Positions 46,240 through 58,500 of a stretch of 64,000 nt of DNA are shown here, piece after piece (within the stretch, counting starts at the first letter, position 1; the number at the start of each line of letters is the position of its first letter). Below the pieces are notes generated by a model. It saw only the letters and a list, made by a program, of their open reading frames with translations. It searched no databases and was not told where the DNA came from. The translations under genes were made by a program, and so were the position numbers. Source of the stretch: Leptobrachium leishanense (taxonomy: Eukaryota > Chordata > Amphibia > Anura > Megophryidae); contig CM019063.1 of NCBI GenBank assembly GCA_009667805.1, positions 193,668,954 through 193,732,953 on the forward strand, read 5' to 3'.

Positions 46240-46550
46240 TTATTTATTTGCAAATTATTTTACCAGGAAGGATACTTTGGTATTTCTCTCGTTTTCAAGT
46301 ATGTCCTGGGTTCAAGAACATTGAAATTTTACAGTCGTTACAGAAATACAAAGTATATAGTTCAGCTCGTAACCCGATGCTGCTGAAGAAACGACATTTA
46401 TTTTACTAATGTCATCACATCATTATTTTTTTTTTTTTTTTTGTGAAAGGATTTTACCAGGAAGGATACATTGAGATTTCTCTTGTTTTCAAGTATGTCC
46501 TGGGTGGCGAGTATGTACCGTTAGGTGTCTTGCCCAAGGACACTTACTGG
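46240..46550 (+). repeat. Two head-to-tail copies of a dispersed repeat
   Basis: ACCAGGAAGGATAC then GTTTTCAAGTATGTCCTGGG occur at 46261-46313 and 46450-46505. The same unit, inverted, flanks the element at 47881-53183. The class is not known to me. Confidence 0.75.
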
Positions 46551-47820
46551 AGAGACAAGAAAACGTCTCACACTTATGTGGAATCTGTTACCTGGACACT
46601 GTAATAAAGGGGACGGTGTCTTTTATATCTTGTAGACATCTAGGGGTGATTCACAAAGTACATTGTATTACACTACCGTGATTCCATTTTGCCAAAACTA
46701 CAGTGGATTTTTATTTATTTATTCACTATAGGGTCACCGTAGGTGTTTAAACCAATAAAAAATTATTAAAATGTGTTTAAATAATAAAAAAGGTCCTTTA
46801 AAAAGTAAGGGTCTGTTGCAGAATTTAAAAAAAAGCCTTTTAAAAAAAAAAAAATGGGAAACAAAAATTTCATCCAAAAAATTATAAACTTTTTGCTGAA
46901 AATAAAAAAAGAAAAAAGATTTTGTTTAAAAAAAAAGATATATTTTTTTTTACATTGAATCCTATGGGATTCACCTGTTTAAACCTGTTGTACTGAATCA
47001 CCAAAAATAAGGGCATTTCACCAACAATTCGGTGCCGTTCGGCACTCTGTGAATAGACAGAGCATTACTTCTCTAGGGGACAATTTTACTGCCACCGAAC
47101 TGAAGCAAACTGCACTGTATTTCACTATCAATTGGTCACCAGTATTTGTGGAATTGACAGTTTAGTGAAAAAGCTAACTTCCACGAAATTGCACCATATG
47201 GTGATTTATAACTAGGCAGAGTAAGCCATAAGGGGACGCCTTGCTCTGTATAATTTATTATTGTTTTTAAATTTCAATAATTAGACCACTGTATCCATGG
47301 AGCTCTAAAGGCTAGAGGGACAAATTAGGTATCATTGGAAAGGCCAGGTTATTTTTACATAACTCTAACAAAATATAATTTTTCTTCTAACAGAGCACTA
47401 ATATTCATTTTACAATTATAAAGCAAATACTGATGCTGCGCGAACTCCCCTTCTCATTTCCCACACTGCTAGCTAGTGTGGAGCTGATAATGTAAAGGCA
47501 TTGTTTAATCGACAACCTAGACCGTGGCTCTGCAGTGAGGAGGGACAGGGGGAGTTTGGAACCCTGCTTCTCTGATTTGTACACCGCACAAGGACAACTG
47601 AGGTGTCACTGGAAAGGTCAGAGTCTGGTCTTTACAACAATACGAAACATGACCATGTAATGTGTAGAAATAAAAAAATAAAGAAGGAATTGAAAAAAGT
47701 ATTTTTTTATATTCTACAGCAGAGGCAATATATACCTTTACATATAAAATAAACAATGCCACTGCACTAACTCAACTACATATTTATTTTCTATTAATCT
47801 GTATATTTGTGTTGTTTTTT
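46551..47820. other. Region upstream of pes1 with simple and dispersed repeats
   Basis: A/T-rich runs (46810-46960), a copy of the repeat seen at 34590-35060 (46960-47230) and pieces of the GGAAAGGCCAG unit near 47335 and 47610. No gene. Confidence 0.45.
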
Positions 47821-47880
47821 AATATCTTGCGTTTTTTACTTTGTATTTCTGTAACGACTAACAATTCAATGTTCTTGAAC
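47821..47880 (-). repeat. Left half of a dispersed repeat split by a transposon nest
   Basis: Complement of 46315-46360. The other half continues at 53184-53265. The intact copy at 46240-46390 shows the uninterrupted sequence. Confidence 0.8.
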
Positions 47881-48103
47881 CTGTGGCGTAACTAGAAACC
47901 TGAGGGCCCCGGTGCAAGAATACATGAAAGGCCCCCCCCCCCCCTTAAAAGATCTATATTTTTACTTTTTCCCCCCTGCAATATAAAAAAAGATAGTATT
48001 GCTCCCAGGTCACAAGGATAAATATTGCCCCCCCCCCGCTCACACGGGTATATATTGCCTCAGCTCACACGGGTACATATTGCCCCCAGCTCTCATGGGT
48101 ATA

Positions 48104-49731
48104 CAGTCAGGTCCAGAAATATTGGGACATTGACACAATTCTAACATCTTTGGCTCTATACACCACCACAATGGAGTTGGAATGAAACAAACACAAAGTG
48201 CTTTAACTGCAGACTGTCAGCTTTAATTTGAGGGTATGTACATCCAACTCAGGTGAACGGTGTAGGACTTACAGCAGTTTCCAGGTGTGCCTCCCACTTG
48301 TTAAGGGACCAAAAGTAATGGGACAGAATAATAATCATAAATCAAACTTTCCCTTCTTAATACTTGGTTGCAAATCCTTTGCAGTCAATCACAGCCTGAA
48401 GTCTGGAACGCATAGACATGATCAGACGCTGGGTTTCATCCCTGGTGATGCTCTGCCAGGCCTCTACTGCAACGGACTTCAGTTCCTGCTTGTTCTTGGG
48501 GCATTTTCCCTTCAGTTTTGTCTTCAGCAAGTGAAATGCATGCTCAATGGGATTCAGGTCACGTGATTGACTTGGCCATTGCATAACATTCCACTTCTGT
48601 CCCTTCAAAAACTCTTTGGTTGCTTTTGCAGTATGCTTTGGGTCATTGTCCATCTGCACTGTGAAGCGCCGTCCAATGAGTTCTGCAGCATTTGGCTGAA
48701 TGTGAGCAGATAATATTGCCCGAAACACTTCAGAATTCATCCTGCTGCTTTTGTCAGCAGTCACATCATCAATAAATACAAGAGAACCAGTTCCATTGGC
48801 AGCCATACATGCCCACGCCATGACACTACCACCACGCTTCACTGATGAGGTGGTATGCTTAGGATCATGAGCAGTTCTTTCCTTCTCCATAGTCTTCTCT
48901 TCCCATCACTCTGGTACAAGTTGATATTGGTCTCATCTGTCCATAGGATCTTGTTCCAGAACTGTGAAGGCTTTGTTAGGTGTTGTTTGGCAAACGCTAA
49001 TCTGGCCTTCCTGTTTTTGAGGCTCACTAATGGTTTACATCTTGTGGTGAAACCTCCGTATTCACTCGGGTGAAGTCTTCTCTTGATTGTTGACTTTGGA
49101 CACACATACACCTACCTCCTGGAGAGTGCTCTTGATCTGGCCAACTGTTGTGAAGGGTGTGTTCTTCAGCAGGGAAAGAATTCTTTGGTCATCCACCACA
49201 GTTGTTTTCCGTGGTCTCCCGGGTCTTTTGGTGTTGCTGAGCTCACCGGTGCGTTCCTTCTTTTTGAGAACATTCCAAACATTTGTTTTGGCCACGCCTA
49301 ATGTTCTTGCTATCTCTGATGGGTTTGTTTTGTTTCTTCAGCCTAATGATGGCTTGCTTCGCTGATAGTGACAGCTCTTTGGATTTCATCTTGAGAGATG
49401 ACAGCAACAGTTTCCAAATGCAAATAGCACACTTGAAATTAACTCTGGGCCTTTTATCTGCACATTGTAATTGGGGTAATGAGGGAATATCTCACACCTG
49501 GCCATGGAACAGCTGAGAAGCCAATTGTCCCATTACCTTTGGTCCCTTAACAAGTGGGAGGCACATCTGCAAACCCTACACCGTTCACCTGATGTACATA
49601 CCCTCAAATTAAAGCTGAAAGTCTGCAGTTAAAGCACATTGTGTTTATTTCATTCCAACTCCATTGTGGTGGTGTATAGAGCCAAAGATGTTAGCATAGT
49701 GTCGATGTCCCAATATTTCTGGACCTGACTG
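48104..49731 (-). mobile_element. Tc1/mariner element Tc1-B
   Basis: Ends CAGTCAGGTCCAGAAATATT and the inverted copy, flanked by TA (48102-48103, 49732-49733). The terminal repeats extend inward past TGGCTCTATACACCACCAC. One broken transposase on the minus strand. Confidence 0.93.
48357..49389 (-). pseudogene. Tc1-B transposase, broken
   Basis: Starts MKSKELSLSAKQAIIRLKKQ and continues with the GRPRKT motif and WTDETNINL (first catalytic Asp). The C-terminal part is open: VQMDNDPKHTAKATKEFLKG and SRDLNPIEHAFHLL supply the second Asp and the Glu. Frameshifts occur near 49310, 49100 and 48890, so four pieces must be read. SRDLNPIEH has Arg where Pro is usual. Confidence 0.9.
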
Positions 49732-50175
49732 TATATTTGCCCCCAGCTCACGTGGATATACAGTGGCAAGAAAAAGTATGTGAACCCTTTGGGATTAGGT
49801 TGAGTTTTGCATGAATTGGTCATAAAATGTGCTCTGATCTTCATCTAAGTCACAACAATTTGAAAAATAGTCTGCTTAAACTAATACAACAAACATTATA
49901 TGTTTCATGTGTTTATTGAACAGAACATGTAAACATTCACAGTGCAGGGTGGAAAAAGTATGTGAACCCCTAGCCTAATGACTTCTCCGAGAGCTAATTG
50001 GACTCAAGGTTGTCTCACTCCTGGCTTCAATCAGTGTGATATTACTGGATGTGTTGCTGAAAGCTGTCCTGCCCTTTAAAAACCACACACCAGTTTTGGG
50101 TTTACTGGTTTCAAGAAGCACTGCCTGATGTGAACCATGCCTCGCAGAAAAGCGCTCTCAGAAGATCTACGATCA

Positions 50176-50379
<204 letters not shown>

Positions 50380-50886
50380 TCAGCTAAAGACTTACAGAAA
50401 TCTCTGGCACATGCTAACATTTTTGTTGACACATCTACAATAAAGGAAAACATTAAACAAGAATGGAGTACATGGGAGGACACCACGGAGGAAGCCATTG
50501 CTGTCAAAAAAGAATATTGCAGCACGTTTGAAATTTTCAAAAAAAGAGCACCTGGATGTACCACAACACTACTGGCAAAATATTCTGTAGACGAAACCAA
50601 AATTGAGTTGTTGGAAAAAACACACACTATGTGTGGAGAAAAAAAAAAAGGCACAGCACACTAGCATCAAACCTCATCCCCACTGTAAACCATGGCGGAG
50701 GGAGCATCATGGTTTGGGGCTGCTTTGCTGCCTCAGGGCCTGGACGGATTGTTGTCATTGATGGAAAAATGAATTCCAGAGCTTATAAAGACATTTTGCA
50801 GGAAAACGTAAGACCATCTGTCCGCCAACTGAAGCTCTGCAGAGGATGGGTGATGCAACAGGACAATGACCCAAAGCATATAAGTA

Positions 50887-52315
50887 CAGTTGTGTTCAAA
50901 ATTATTCAACCCCCACTGAAATTGAGTGTTTTGGCCAGTTTGACATTGATTTTGATCAGTCATCTTGCTTACAATTAAATCAAAGAGGCACGTGTAGGTC
51001 AGACAAATATAACATTTATAATGAAATAACCACAAAATGTCTTTTCTGTGCTCACATCATTATCAGTTTTATTCAACCCCCAAGTGACATTCAATCTTAG
51101 TACTTATAACTGTAAAATGATGTTGTACTAACAGCTTTTAAACGTGAAGCATAGCTTGACACAAGTGTCTTGCAGCGATCTACGGGTATCTTCGCCCATT
51201 CGTCATGGGCAAAAGCCTCCAGTTCAGTCACATTCTTAGCCTTGCGCACTGCAACTGCTTTCTTTAAGTCCCACCAGAGGTTCTCAATCGGATTTAAGTC
51301 AGGTGACTGCGATGGCCACTCCAAAATGTTCCAGCCTTTAATCTGCAACCATGCTCTAGTGGACTTGGAGGTATGCTTGGGATCATTGTCCTGTTGAAAG
51401 GTCCAACGTCTCCCAAGCCTCAGGTTTGTGACGGACTGCATCACATTGTCATCCAATATCTCCTGGTACTGAAGAGAATTCATGGTACCTTGCACACGCT
51501 GAAGCTTCCCTGTACCTGCAGAAGCAAAACAGCCCCAAAGCATGATTGACCCCCCCCCCCGCCATGCTTCACAGTAGGCAAGGTGTTCTTTTCTTCATAG
51601 GCCTTGTTCTTCCTCCTCCAAACATAGCGTTGATCCATGGGCCCAAACAGTTCTAATTTTGTTTCATCAGTCCACAGAACACGATCCCAAAACTTCTGTG
51701 GTTTGTCCACATGACTTTTGGCATACTGCAGTCGACTCTTCTTATTCTTTGGAGACAGCAAGGGGGTGCGCCTGGGAGTTCTGGCATGGAGGCCTTCATT
51801 ACGCAGTGTGCGCCGTATTGTCTGAGCTGAAACTTCAGTACCCACATCTGACAAATCTTTTCTCAGTTCCTCAGCAGTCACACAGGGACTTTTCTCCACT
51901 CTACGCTTCAGGTAGCGCACAGCAGTCGAAGTCAGCATCTTCTTTCTGCCACGACCAGGTAGCGTTTCAACAGTGCCCTTTGCCTTGAATTTGCGAATGA
52001 TGCTTCCTATGGTCTCTCTTGGTATGTTTAACATCTTTGCAATCTTCTTATAGCCATTGCCCTTCCTGTGAAGAGTAATCACCTCTTCCTGGACCATTCT
52101 CTGGACTTCACCATGTTTGTAACCACACCAGTAAATGTCTAGAAGGAGCTGAGTATCACAGTCATTTTAAAGCTGCCTAATTGGTGCTTATTATGCTTTA
52201 TTGCTTCTCCGTGACATCCACAGGTGTTTTCAATACCTGATTGAAGAACAGAGGTTCATTCAAGTGTTTTCAGAGTGGTAGTCTTTAAGGGGTTGAATAA
52301 TTTTGAACACAACTG
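50887..52315 (-). mobile_element. Tc1/mariner element Tc1-D, innermost insertion
   Basis: CAGTTGTGTTCAAAATTATT ends and the inverted copy, TA at 50885-50886 and 52316-52317. 1429 bp. It sits inside the Tc1-C transposase and is therefore the youngest of the nest. Confidence 0.95.
51097..52115 (-). pseudogene. Tc1-D transposase, nearly intact
   Basis: A DDE transposase in two long frames. 52097 to about 51555 covers the paired-type DNA-binding region (HRKGNGYKKIAKMLNIPRET; GRGRKKMLTS) and WTDETKLELFGP. 51543 to 51097 covers MLWGCFASAGTGKL, WTFQQDNDPKHTSKSTRAWL and [18 protein letters not shown]. The break is a C-run (51550-51560 on the plus strand), probably a one- or two-base length change. 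A second small shift near the start may separate an upstream MVKSRE. Confidence 0.92.
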
Positions 52316-53183
52316 TAATTCAACAAAAGAATGGCTTCAACAAAACAAAATACGCCTTCTGGAGTGGCCCAGTCAGAGTCCTGACCTCAACCCGATTGAA
52401 ATGCTGTGGCATGACCTTAAGAGAGCGATTCACACCAGACATCCCAAGAATATTGCTACACTGAAACAGTTTTGTGAAGAGGAGTGGTCCAAAATTACTC
52501 CAGATCGTTGTGCAGGTCTGATCTGCAACTACAGGAAACATTTTGTTGAGGTTATTGCTGCCAAAGGAGGGTCAACCAGTTATTAAGTCTAAAGGTTCAC
52601 ATACTTTTTCCACCCTGCACTGTGAATGTTTACATGTTCTGTTCAATAAAAACATGAAAACATATGTTTGTGTTGTATTATTTTAAGCAGACTGTGTGTT
52701 TTTCAAATTGATGTGATTTAGAAGATCAGAGCACATTTTATGACCAATTCATGCAAAACTCCACGTAATCCCAAAGGGTTCATATACTTTTTCTTGCCAC
52801 TGTATATTGCCCCCAGCTCTTATGGGTATATACAGTAGTGCCCCCAGCTCTTATGGGTATATAGTGCCCCCAGCTCACCTCCTCTGCTGCCGGCGTTATG
52901 TTCCTCGAGGCGAGCAGCCGCTGAAAGCATGCAGCCTGGCCACTCACCGGAAACCACCTGACCAGCGCAGCCGAGTTCTCGTGAGAGGATCTTGTGTGCC
53001 GGTCAGGTAGTTCCCATCCCACGAGCGGCCAAGCTGCAAACCAGCGACCGCTTGCAGGGAAAGGACGGCCGCGCTGCCCCCAGATTCCGGTGCTGATTGC
53101 CGGAATCTGGCGGGTGGCGCTGGGCCCCCCCTCCAGTGGCGGAATGCCAGGGCCCGGTCGCAACCGCGGTACTTCCGCCACGG

Positions 53184-53270
53184 TCTTGAACCCAGGACAT
53201 ACTTGAAAACGTGAGAAATCTCAATGTATCCTTCCTGGTAAAATACTTTATAAATAAATAAGGCAACAGA
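53184..53270 (-). repeat. Right half of the split dispersed repeat
   Basis: CCCAGGACATACTTGAAAAC then GTATCCTTCCTGGTAAAATA, complement of 46255-46313. Confidence 0.8.
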
Positions 53271-53324
53271 TTCTGTCCCTTCTTCGATTCGATTATTGCA
53301 TCTCTGCACTTCGAACGCACTTTT

Positions 53325-53368
53325 TTCACGGACGACGCGAAAAATGCGTTTGTCTGACCCTAGCCTTA
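53325..53368. mobile_element. Right-end fragment of the Harbinger-like MITE family
   Basis: AAATGCGTTTGTCTGACCCTAGCCTTA matches the right tip of 7370-7784; the left part is absent. Confidence 0.6.
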
Positions 53369-54133
53369 TTTGATATCAGGACAAGATTGTTATCACAAAC
53401 AATGCTCTAAATCTCATTTTCCTTGTGAGTGCGCCTCAACAACCCCTCACTGAAGCAGCAGGTCACATGGAAGGTCTAGGAGCGGAATCAGTCACAGAAT
53501 TGGTGTATTATAACCCTTCACGTATGATAACCAACAGATTTAATGCACTACACAATGTTAAATAATTTCCAAGTCTTCAATTCCTGCACTGTTTTATCCA
53601 TTTATTTTAGTAGATCACATCAAGATTGTATGCATCAAAAAAATAAGTAAAAAATAAGTCGGCTGAATTTTGTAATTTTCTTCATTTAAATATAATCTAC
53701 ATACTCCATTACAATATACATTTTTTAAAAATTTGCCTCAAACATTTTACAGTTAGATAAGATTATAAATTACTGGCACATGAGGATCATCAAGCTGGTT
53801 ACATCCAAAGCTTGAATTAATCCACCAACTGATGAAATATTTCCCTCCATGTCCAAATTTAGCCTCAATTTCATACTCAGGCACTTTATGGTTTCATGTA
53901 AAAACAACAAGAATTTTAAAGTGAAATGAACCGATGGAAAAACCACCGTGTAGGGAGTATAGTGAAAAATAGGACAAGTGACTGAACACCAGTTGCAGAC
54001 GATATATCAAATCCTCTTACGAGGAAAAGGAGCCCATTCATAAATTAAAACATTATACTTTAATTAATCACAAATATAAAAATTAGGAAAAAGTTGTCAA
54101 TTTAGGAATTGAATTGATTAATATAAACAAACA
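53369..54133. other. Intergenic sequence, nothing recognised
   Basis: AT-rich, no coding signal and no repeat that I can name. Confidence 0.4.
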
Positions 54134-55086
54134 ATTTAAACCCACATGTTGGTATCGAAAAAGGTTATGGAGTAATGTATTGAACTAAAGTAAATGGTGC
54201 GTCCACCAATTACACAGATGCGCATATACAAAAATTGGAGGGGGGTATGATAACCTTTATTGAATTAATGTCAAACTAGATATATGAAAGAGGAGGGGAG
54301 TAACCCTACCTATATAGCGCTCTAAATAACAAACAGTATAACCTTAATGAAGTATGATGCCTAAAAAACCAAAACTAAAAATAGGATGAGTAGTGATACA
54401 TAGTCCTGCCAACCGAGTATTCGTTTAATATTCTTGTAGTAATCTTAAACTACTCTGCTACTTCAATTATTGAGTATGTGTAGTTTCACTCCTCTTTCAA
54501 CGAACACTTTGTTGCTAGTATGATAGCTAGATAGACACGCTTCTAATCAACTGTAAGGTGTACGATCATTTATTTATATTTGTCACAACACGTGTTTATT
54601 TTTGTGCATGCATTTAAATCATTTTTCTTCAGATACATTATCACCAGATATATTATCACGCCAGAATAGGCATCTAATTTTCACCACAAGCATCGATGCA
54701 ATGGGTCTAATATTTCATTCAACCCACAATTGATTAATTGCTGGTATTCTCAAGCCTATGAAACCAATGGGTATTAATTAATCAGCTACATATCGAGTAG
54801 GACGTTGACAATCTAATACTATGTATCACTACTCATCCTATTTAGTTTTGGTTTTTTAGGCATCATACTTCATTAAGGTTATACGGTTTGTTATTTAGAG
54901 CGCTATATAGGTAGGGTTACTCCCCTCCTCTTTCATATATCTAGTTTGACATTAATTCAATAAAGGTTATCATACCCCCCTCCAATTTTTGTATATGCGC
55001 ATCTGTGTAATTGGTGGACGCACCATTTACTTTAGTTCAATACATTACTCTATAACCTTTTCCGATACCACCATGTGGGTTTAAAT
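54134..55086. repeat. Inverted repeat with 270-bp arms
   Basis: 54134-54404 and 54818-55086 are near-perfect reverse complements (for example GCGCATATACAAAAATTGGA against its complement near 54985) around a 413-bp AT-rich spacer. There is no coding frame. The shape suggests a foldback transposon, but no target duplication could be read with confidence. Confidence 0.92.
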
Positions 55087-55425
55087 GGTTTAAAAATTTT
55101 AAAGTGGCTGCTCTAAAAATTGATGAGATAACAAATGCATTTCATTTTCTCTCCCTTGTTTGAGAACGGTCCAATTTATCATGACTTATCCCAGTGGAAT
55201 CCATAGGCTTATGTCGGGGTTTACATGAATGGATGAGGATTACTTGGCTCAATCATTTTGGATAAAACTGGCTCATATCATTAGTGTTGTGCTACATTCA
55301 ATTAGCAGTATTAAAATTATAGATTTTAATCCAAAAAACAAAAACAAAAAAAAATCTACAGAAGTTGATTTCTCCCTTTTCTTCAAGAAGAGTGAAACCT
55401 AGAATAGTCAGTGGTTCATTGCTTC

Positions 55426-55431
55426 TTTATT
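55426..55431 (-). promoter_or_regulatory. pxmp2: pxmp2 polyadenylation signal AATAAA
   Basis: AATAAA on the minus strand 21 bases after the pxmp2 stop codon, implying a very short 3' UTR. Confidence 0.65.
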
Positions 55432-55451
55432 GCTCAAGCCAAGTGTCAGAA

Positions 55452-55520
55452 TCACTTCCGTGCAGATGCCAAGTATGCATACCAGAAGAAAGCCACCATG
55501 TTGGCAAATAAGACTCGAAA
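55452..55520 (-). CDS. pxmp2: pxmp2 last coding exon
   Basis: Encodes FRVLFANMVAFFWYAYLASA then RK and a TGA at 55452-55454. Acceptor CCGCAG. It was hidden because the opposite strand has a longer open frame (55411-55626). Confidence 0.93.
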   Translation of the reverse strand, partial: FRVLFANMVAFFWYAYLASARK

Positions 55521-58500
55521 CTGCGGAGAAAGAAAATTAAAAGCTTTTAAAAAAAAGCAAGAAATCACAACCATGAGAAAATATCTCGCAGAGAACCAAC
55601 CAGGGCTAAATTTCCAGTTGCTATAAGTGTTCGCGTTTATGCGTATACAGATTATAGTTTATAATACAAGGCTGTTCTCAAACATAAGGGGCCCTATTCC
55701 TATGCTGTCGTTTAGTAGAGTTTTTGAGCATAATGGCTTAAGTGCTCTGCTTAGTATTTAATTTTCTCACTTATTCCATCAGACACATGCTCGGTTTCAA
55801 ATTTAGTGCCAGCTTAGGCCTGCACCACACTGGCGCACCAAGTGTGCCCGTTGTGACCCTTCCCATCATCCGTTGTAGCAATACAGTGGATCGGCTGGGA
55901 GGACAAAGTACCCATGTTACAACAGAAGTTGATTTTACCTCTCCGTCGAGCAGCGAAGGCAGACATCAGACTGGTCCATAGGAGGCTCATGGTTTGTGGA
56001 GATGGGCACAGTGACGCAGCCACATGAGTGTCCAAGCAGAAAGTATGTCTATTCTTACCGCGCCACCGTGGCCCCAAGCCTTACTGTGCAATAATGTCTA
56101 ATTTTGTGTGGGAGACGTTAATGCGCTACCAGCAGATGGAGAACGAGCTATTCCATCAAGCTTATTCTTCTATGCCTGATTGTTAATCTGAGAAGTAATA
56201 TCTCTGAAAGGTTGGTTTTAAGTATAAGTGTAATCCCTTAACAGTAAAAAAGCGACCCCACTATAAAATCCCTTCGTCACCTTAGATCCTTCGGAGAGAG
56301 CAACGCAATTCACTGCTTCCTTGCTGCCAATTTAATCATTTAACACCTTGGAAGTATTAAGACTCGAGCTGCAAAGAAAGCGGCTTGGTTGGAATACAGA
56401 AATTAAAGGAGAGCTGCAAATGGAAAACAGCAAAACGCAAAAGTTTTCCGTTTGCACCTTACCCTTAATGTCCAAAGTTGCGATCTAGCCCAAGGTGCTC
56501 TTCACAAAGCACTAGTGTTGCTGGTACGGGTGGATATTGCCAGTACTGCAGTGCAAACAAACGCTGGCATGTCCCAAAACCAAAATCAAAGAGACAGAAG
56601 AAGCTTCACCATAAAGCTGCTCATGTTGTTCTTTGGCTTTTAGTTCAGTGAAATGTTGGCAATGGTCGCTGGTATTTGCAACACTGGCACTTTGTGAATT
56701 ACTTCTATAAATGGTAGGATAAAAAGGGGCACTCAACACATGTTGAGAAATTTAAAATCAATAAAATGATCAACATGTGTTTAGTGCCCCCCAGGGGCGT
56801 AACTACCAGGGGTGCAGTGGGTGCCACTGCACCCGGGCCCCAGAGTCCGGGGGCCCACAACCGGAAGGGTGGGGGACCCGGACTAGCCCTGCTTGTCCCA
56901 CAGTCCAGGCAGGGGTAGGCACCTGGTCTGCCGTTTGATCGGCAGCAAGTGAGATCAAACTCCCACACGCTGCACCAGAAGTAAAGGCCCTGCCGGGGGG
57001 GGGGGGGGAGAAGAAGAGGACAGCTGCTCACATGGGGGACGTGCACGTGGAGGGGAAGTGGAGAGAGTGGAGACCATACTTACCTATGGTAAGTATATAA
57101 CAAACAGGGGGGGGCACGCGCACACACAGGGGGGCGCGCGCGCACACAGAGGGGGGCGCGCGCACACAGAGGGGCGCGCGCGCACACAGACTAGTGTGTG
57201 TGTGTGTGTACACAGACTATGTTGGTGTTGCATGTCTAAACACATTTTATGCTAAGGAATTGGGGAAATCCTGTGACTAAGCACCCAAATATACAGAGAG
57301 AGGTGGCCCATACGACATTTACATCTTGTATAAAATAATAAAACAGGGAGCGTGACTTATTAAGGACATATCATCTCACACGGTTTCGTCTCAGGAGAAA
57401 GGCTCCAGACTGGAGCCGAAACATTGTATAGGATGAGGTGTCCTTAATAAACCACCAATAGTTTGTCTCTGCCCGAGTGCCTAGTGTTTTCCTTTAGACA
57501 GAGCAGGAATTTGTCAACCCTTTGACCATGTGGCACCCGGTAAGGAGACTTTTCTGGGATAGTGTGTGCCCATTTCAAGGTGGTATACAACTCTTTTACA
57601 ATATAATACTGAAATTCCATGTAGAATCAATCTTTGATCAAGTCTACCTATGGGAACAATTTACTTGTTTTATTTTTACTAGCAAACAGACCTCACAAGC
57701 TTACCTGCACTGGGATGTAGGTCATATTGATGAACTGAAATGGTGTCCAGACCTTCCAATTCATCTTCAGTGCTAACCAATAGCCTTTCTTCAGCTTCTG
57801 ATTTAGGAAGGCCAAGTCCTTACCCTGCATAAAAAAAAAAAGTGCAACACTTTAGTAAATAGTAGGGATGCACCAGTCACTTTTTTTAAAGACAAGTACC
57901 GATACAACCCCCCCTCCGTACTCACCGATAACAAGTAGCAACACTTATTTAAGGTCATGTGACCGCTCTCCAATAAATAATTTAGGATTTTTGCTGAATG
58001 TCTGTCCAATTTATGTTAACATTAATTTACCTACTGCACATACCCTGACCACACTCAGACATCAGATTCATGTATATCTCATCGGTCTACACACACACAG
58101 CCAACTCTCACCTCCAAGACTTCAAGGGCAGCACCAGTCCTGTGGAATGACTTTCCTCGAGCTATCAAACGCTCCCCTGACCTTCAGGCCTTCAAGAAAT
58201 CCCTCAAAACCCATCATCTCTTCAGATTAGCATATCGCATCACTGATGCAACTCATCGCTCTGCTCACCTACTCACACTTGAAGCCACTTGTATGGCCCC
58301 ACCATTCCCAAACCACTGGCACCAATAATCCTGCTATCTAGTGCAATTCCTCTGGTCTTCCTCAGCCCCAATCCCTCTAGACTGTGAGCTCCTATGAGCA
58401 GGGCCCTCTAGACCTTGTTTCTTTCTTATGTCCGTTTATATGTATTTTGTTTCCTTTGGTTATTGTAAAGCGCTGCTTAAATTGTTGGCGCTATATAAAT

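Noticed and set aside
55411..55626. 71-codon plus-strand frame
   Set aside because: It is the antisense of the pxmp2 last exon, whose minus-strand reading gives a known protein end, a splice acceptor and a poly(A) signal.
57385..57480. Second hammerhead-like motif GGAGCCGAAAC
   Set aside because: No CTGATGA box. It is more likely part of a dispersed frog repeat ending in an AATAAA-like stretch.
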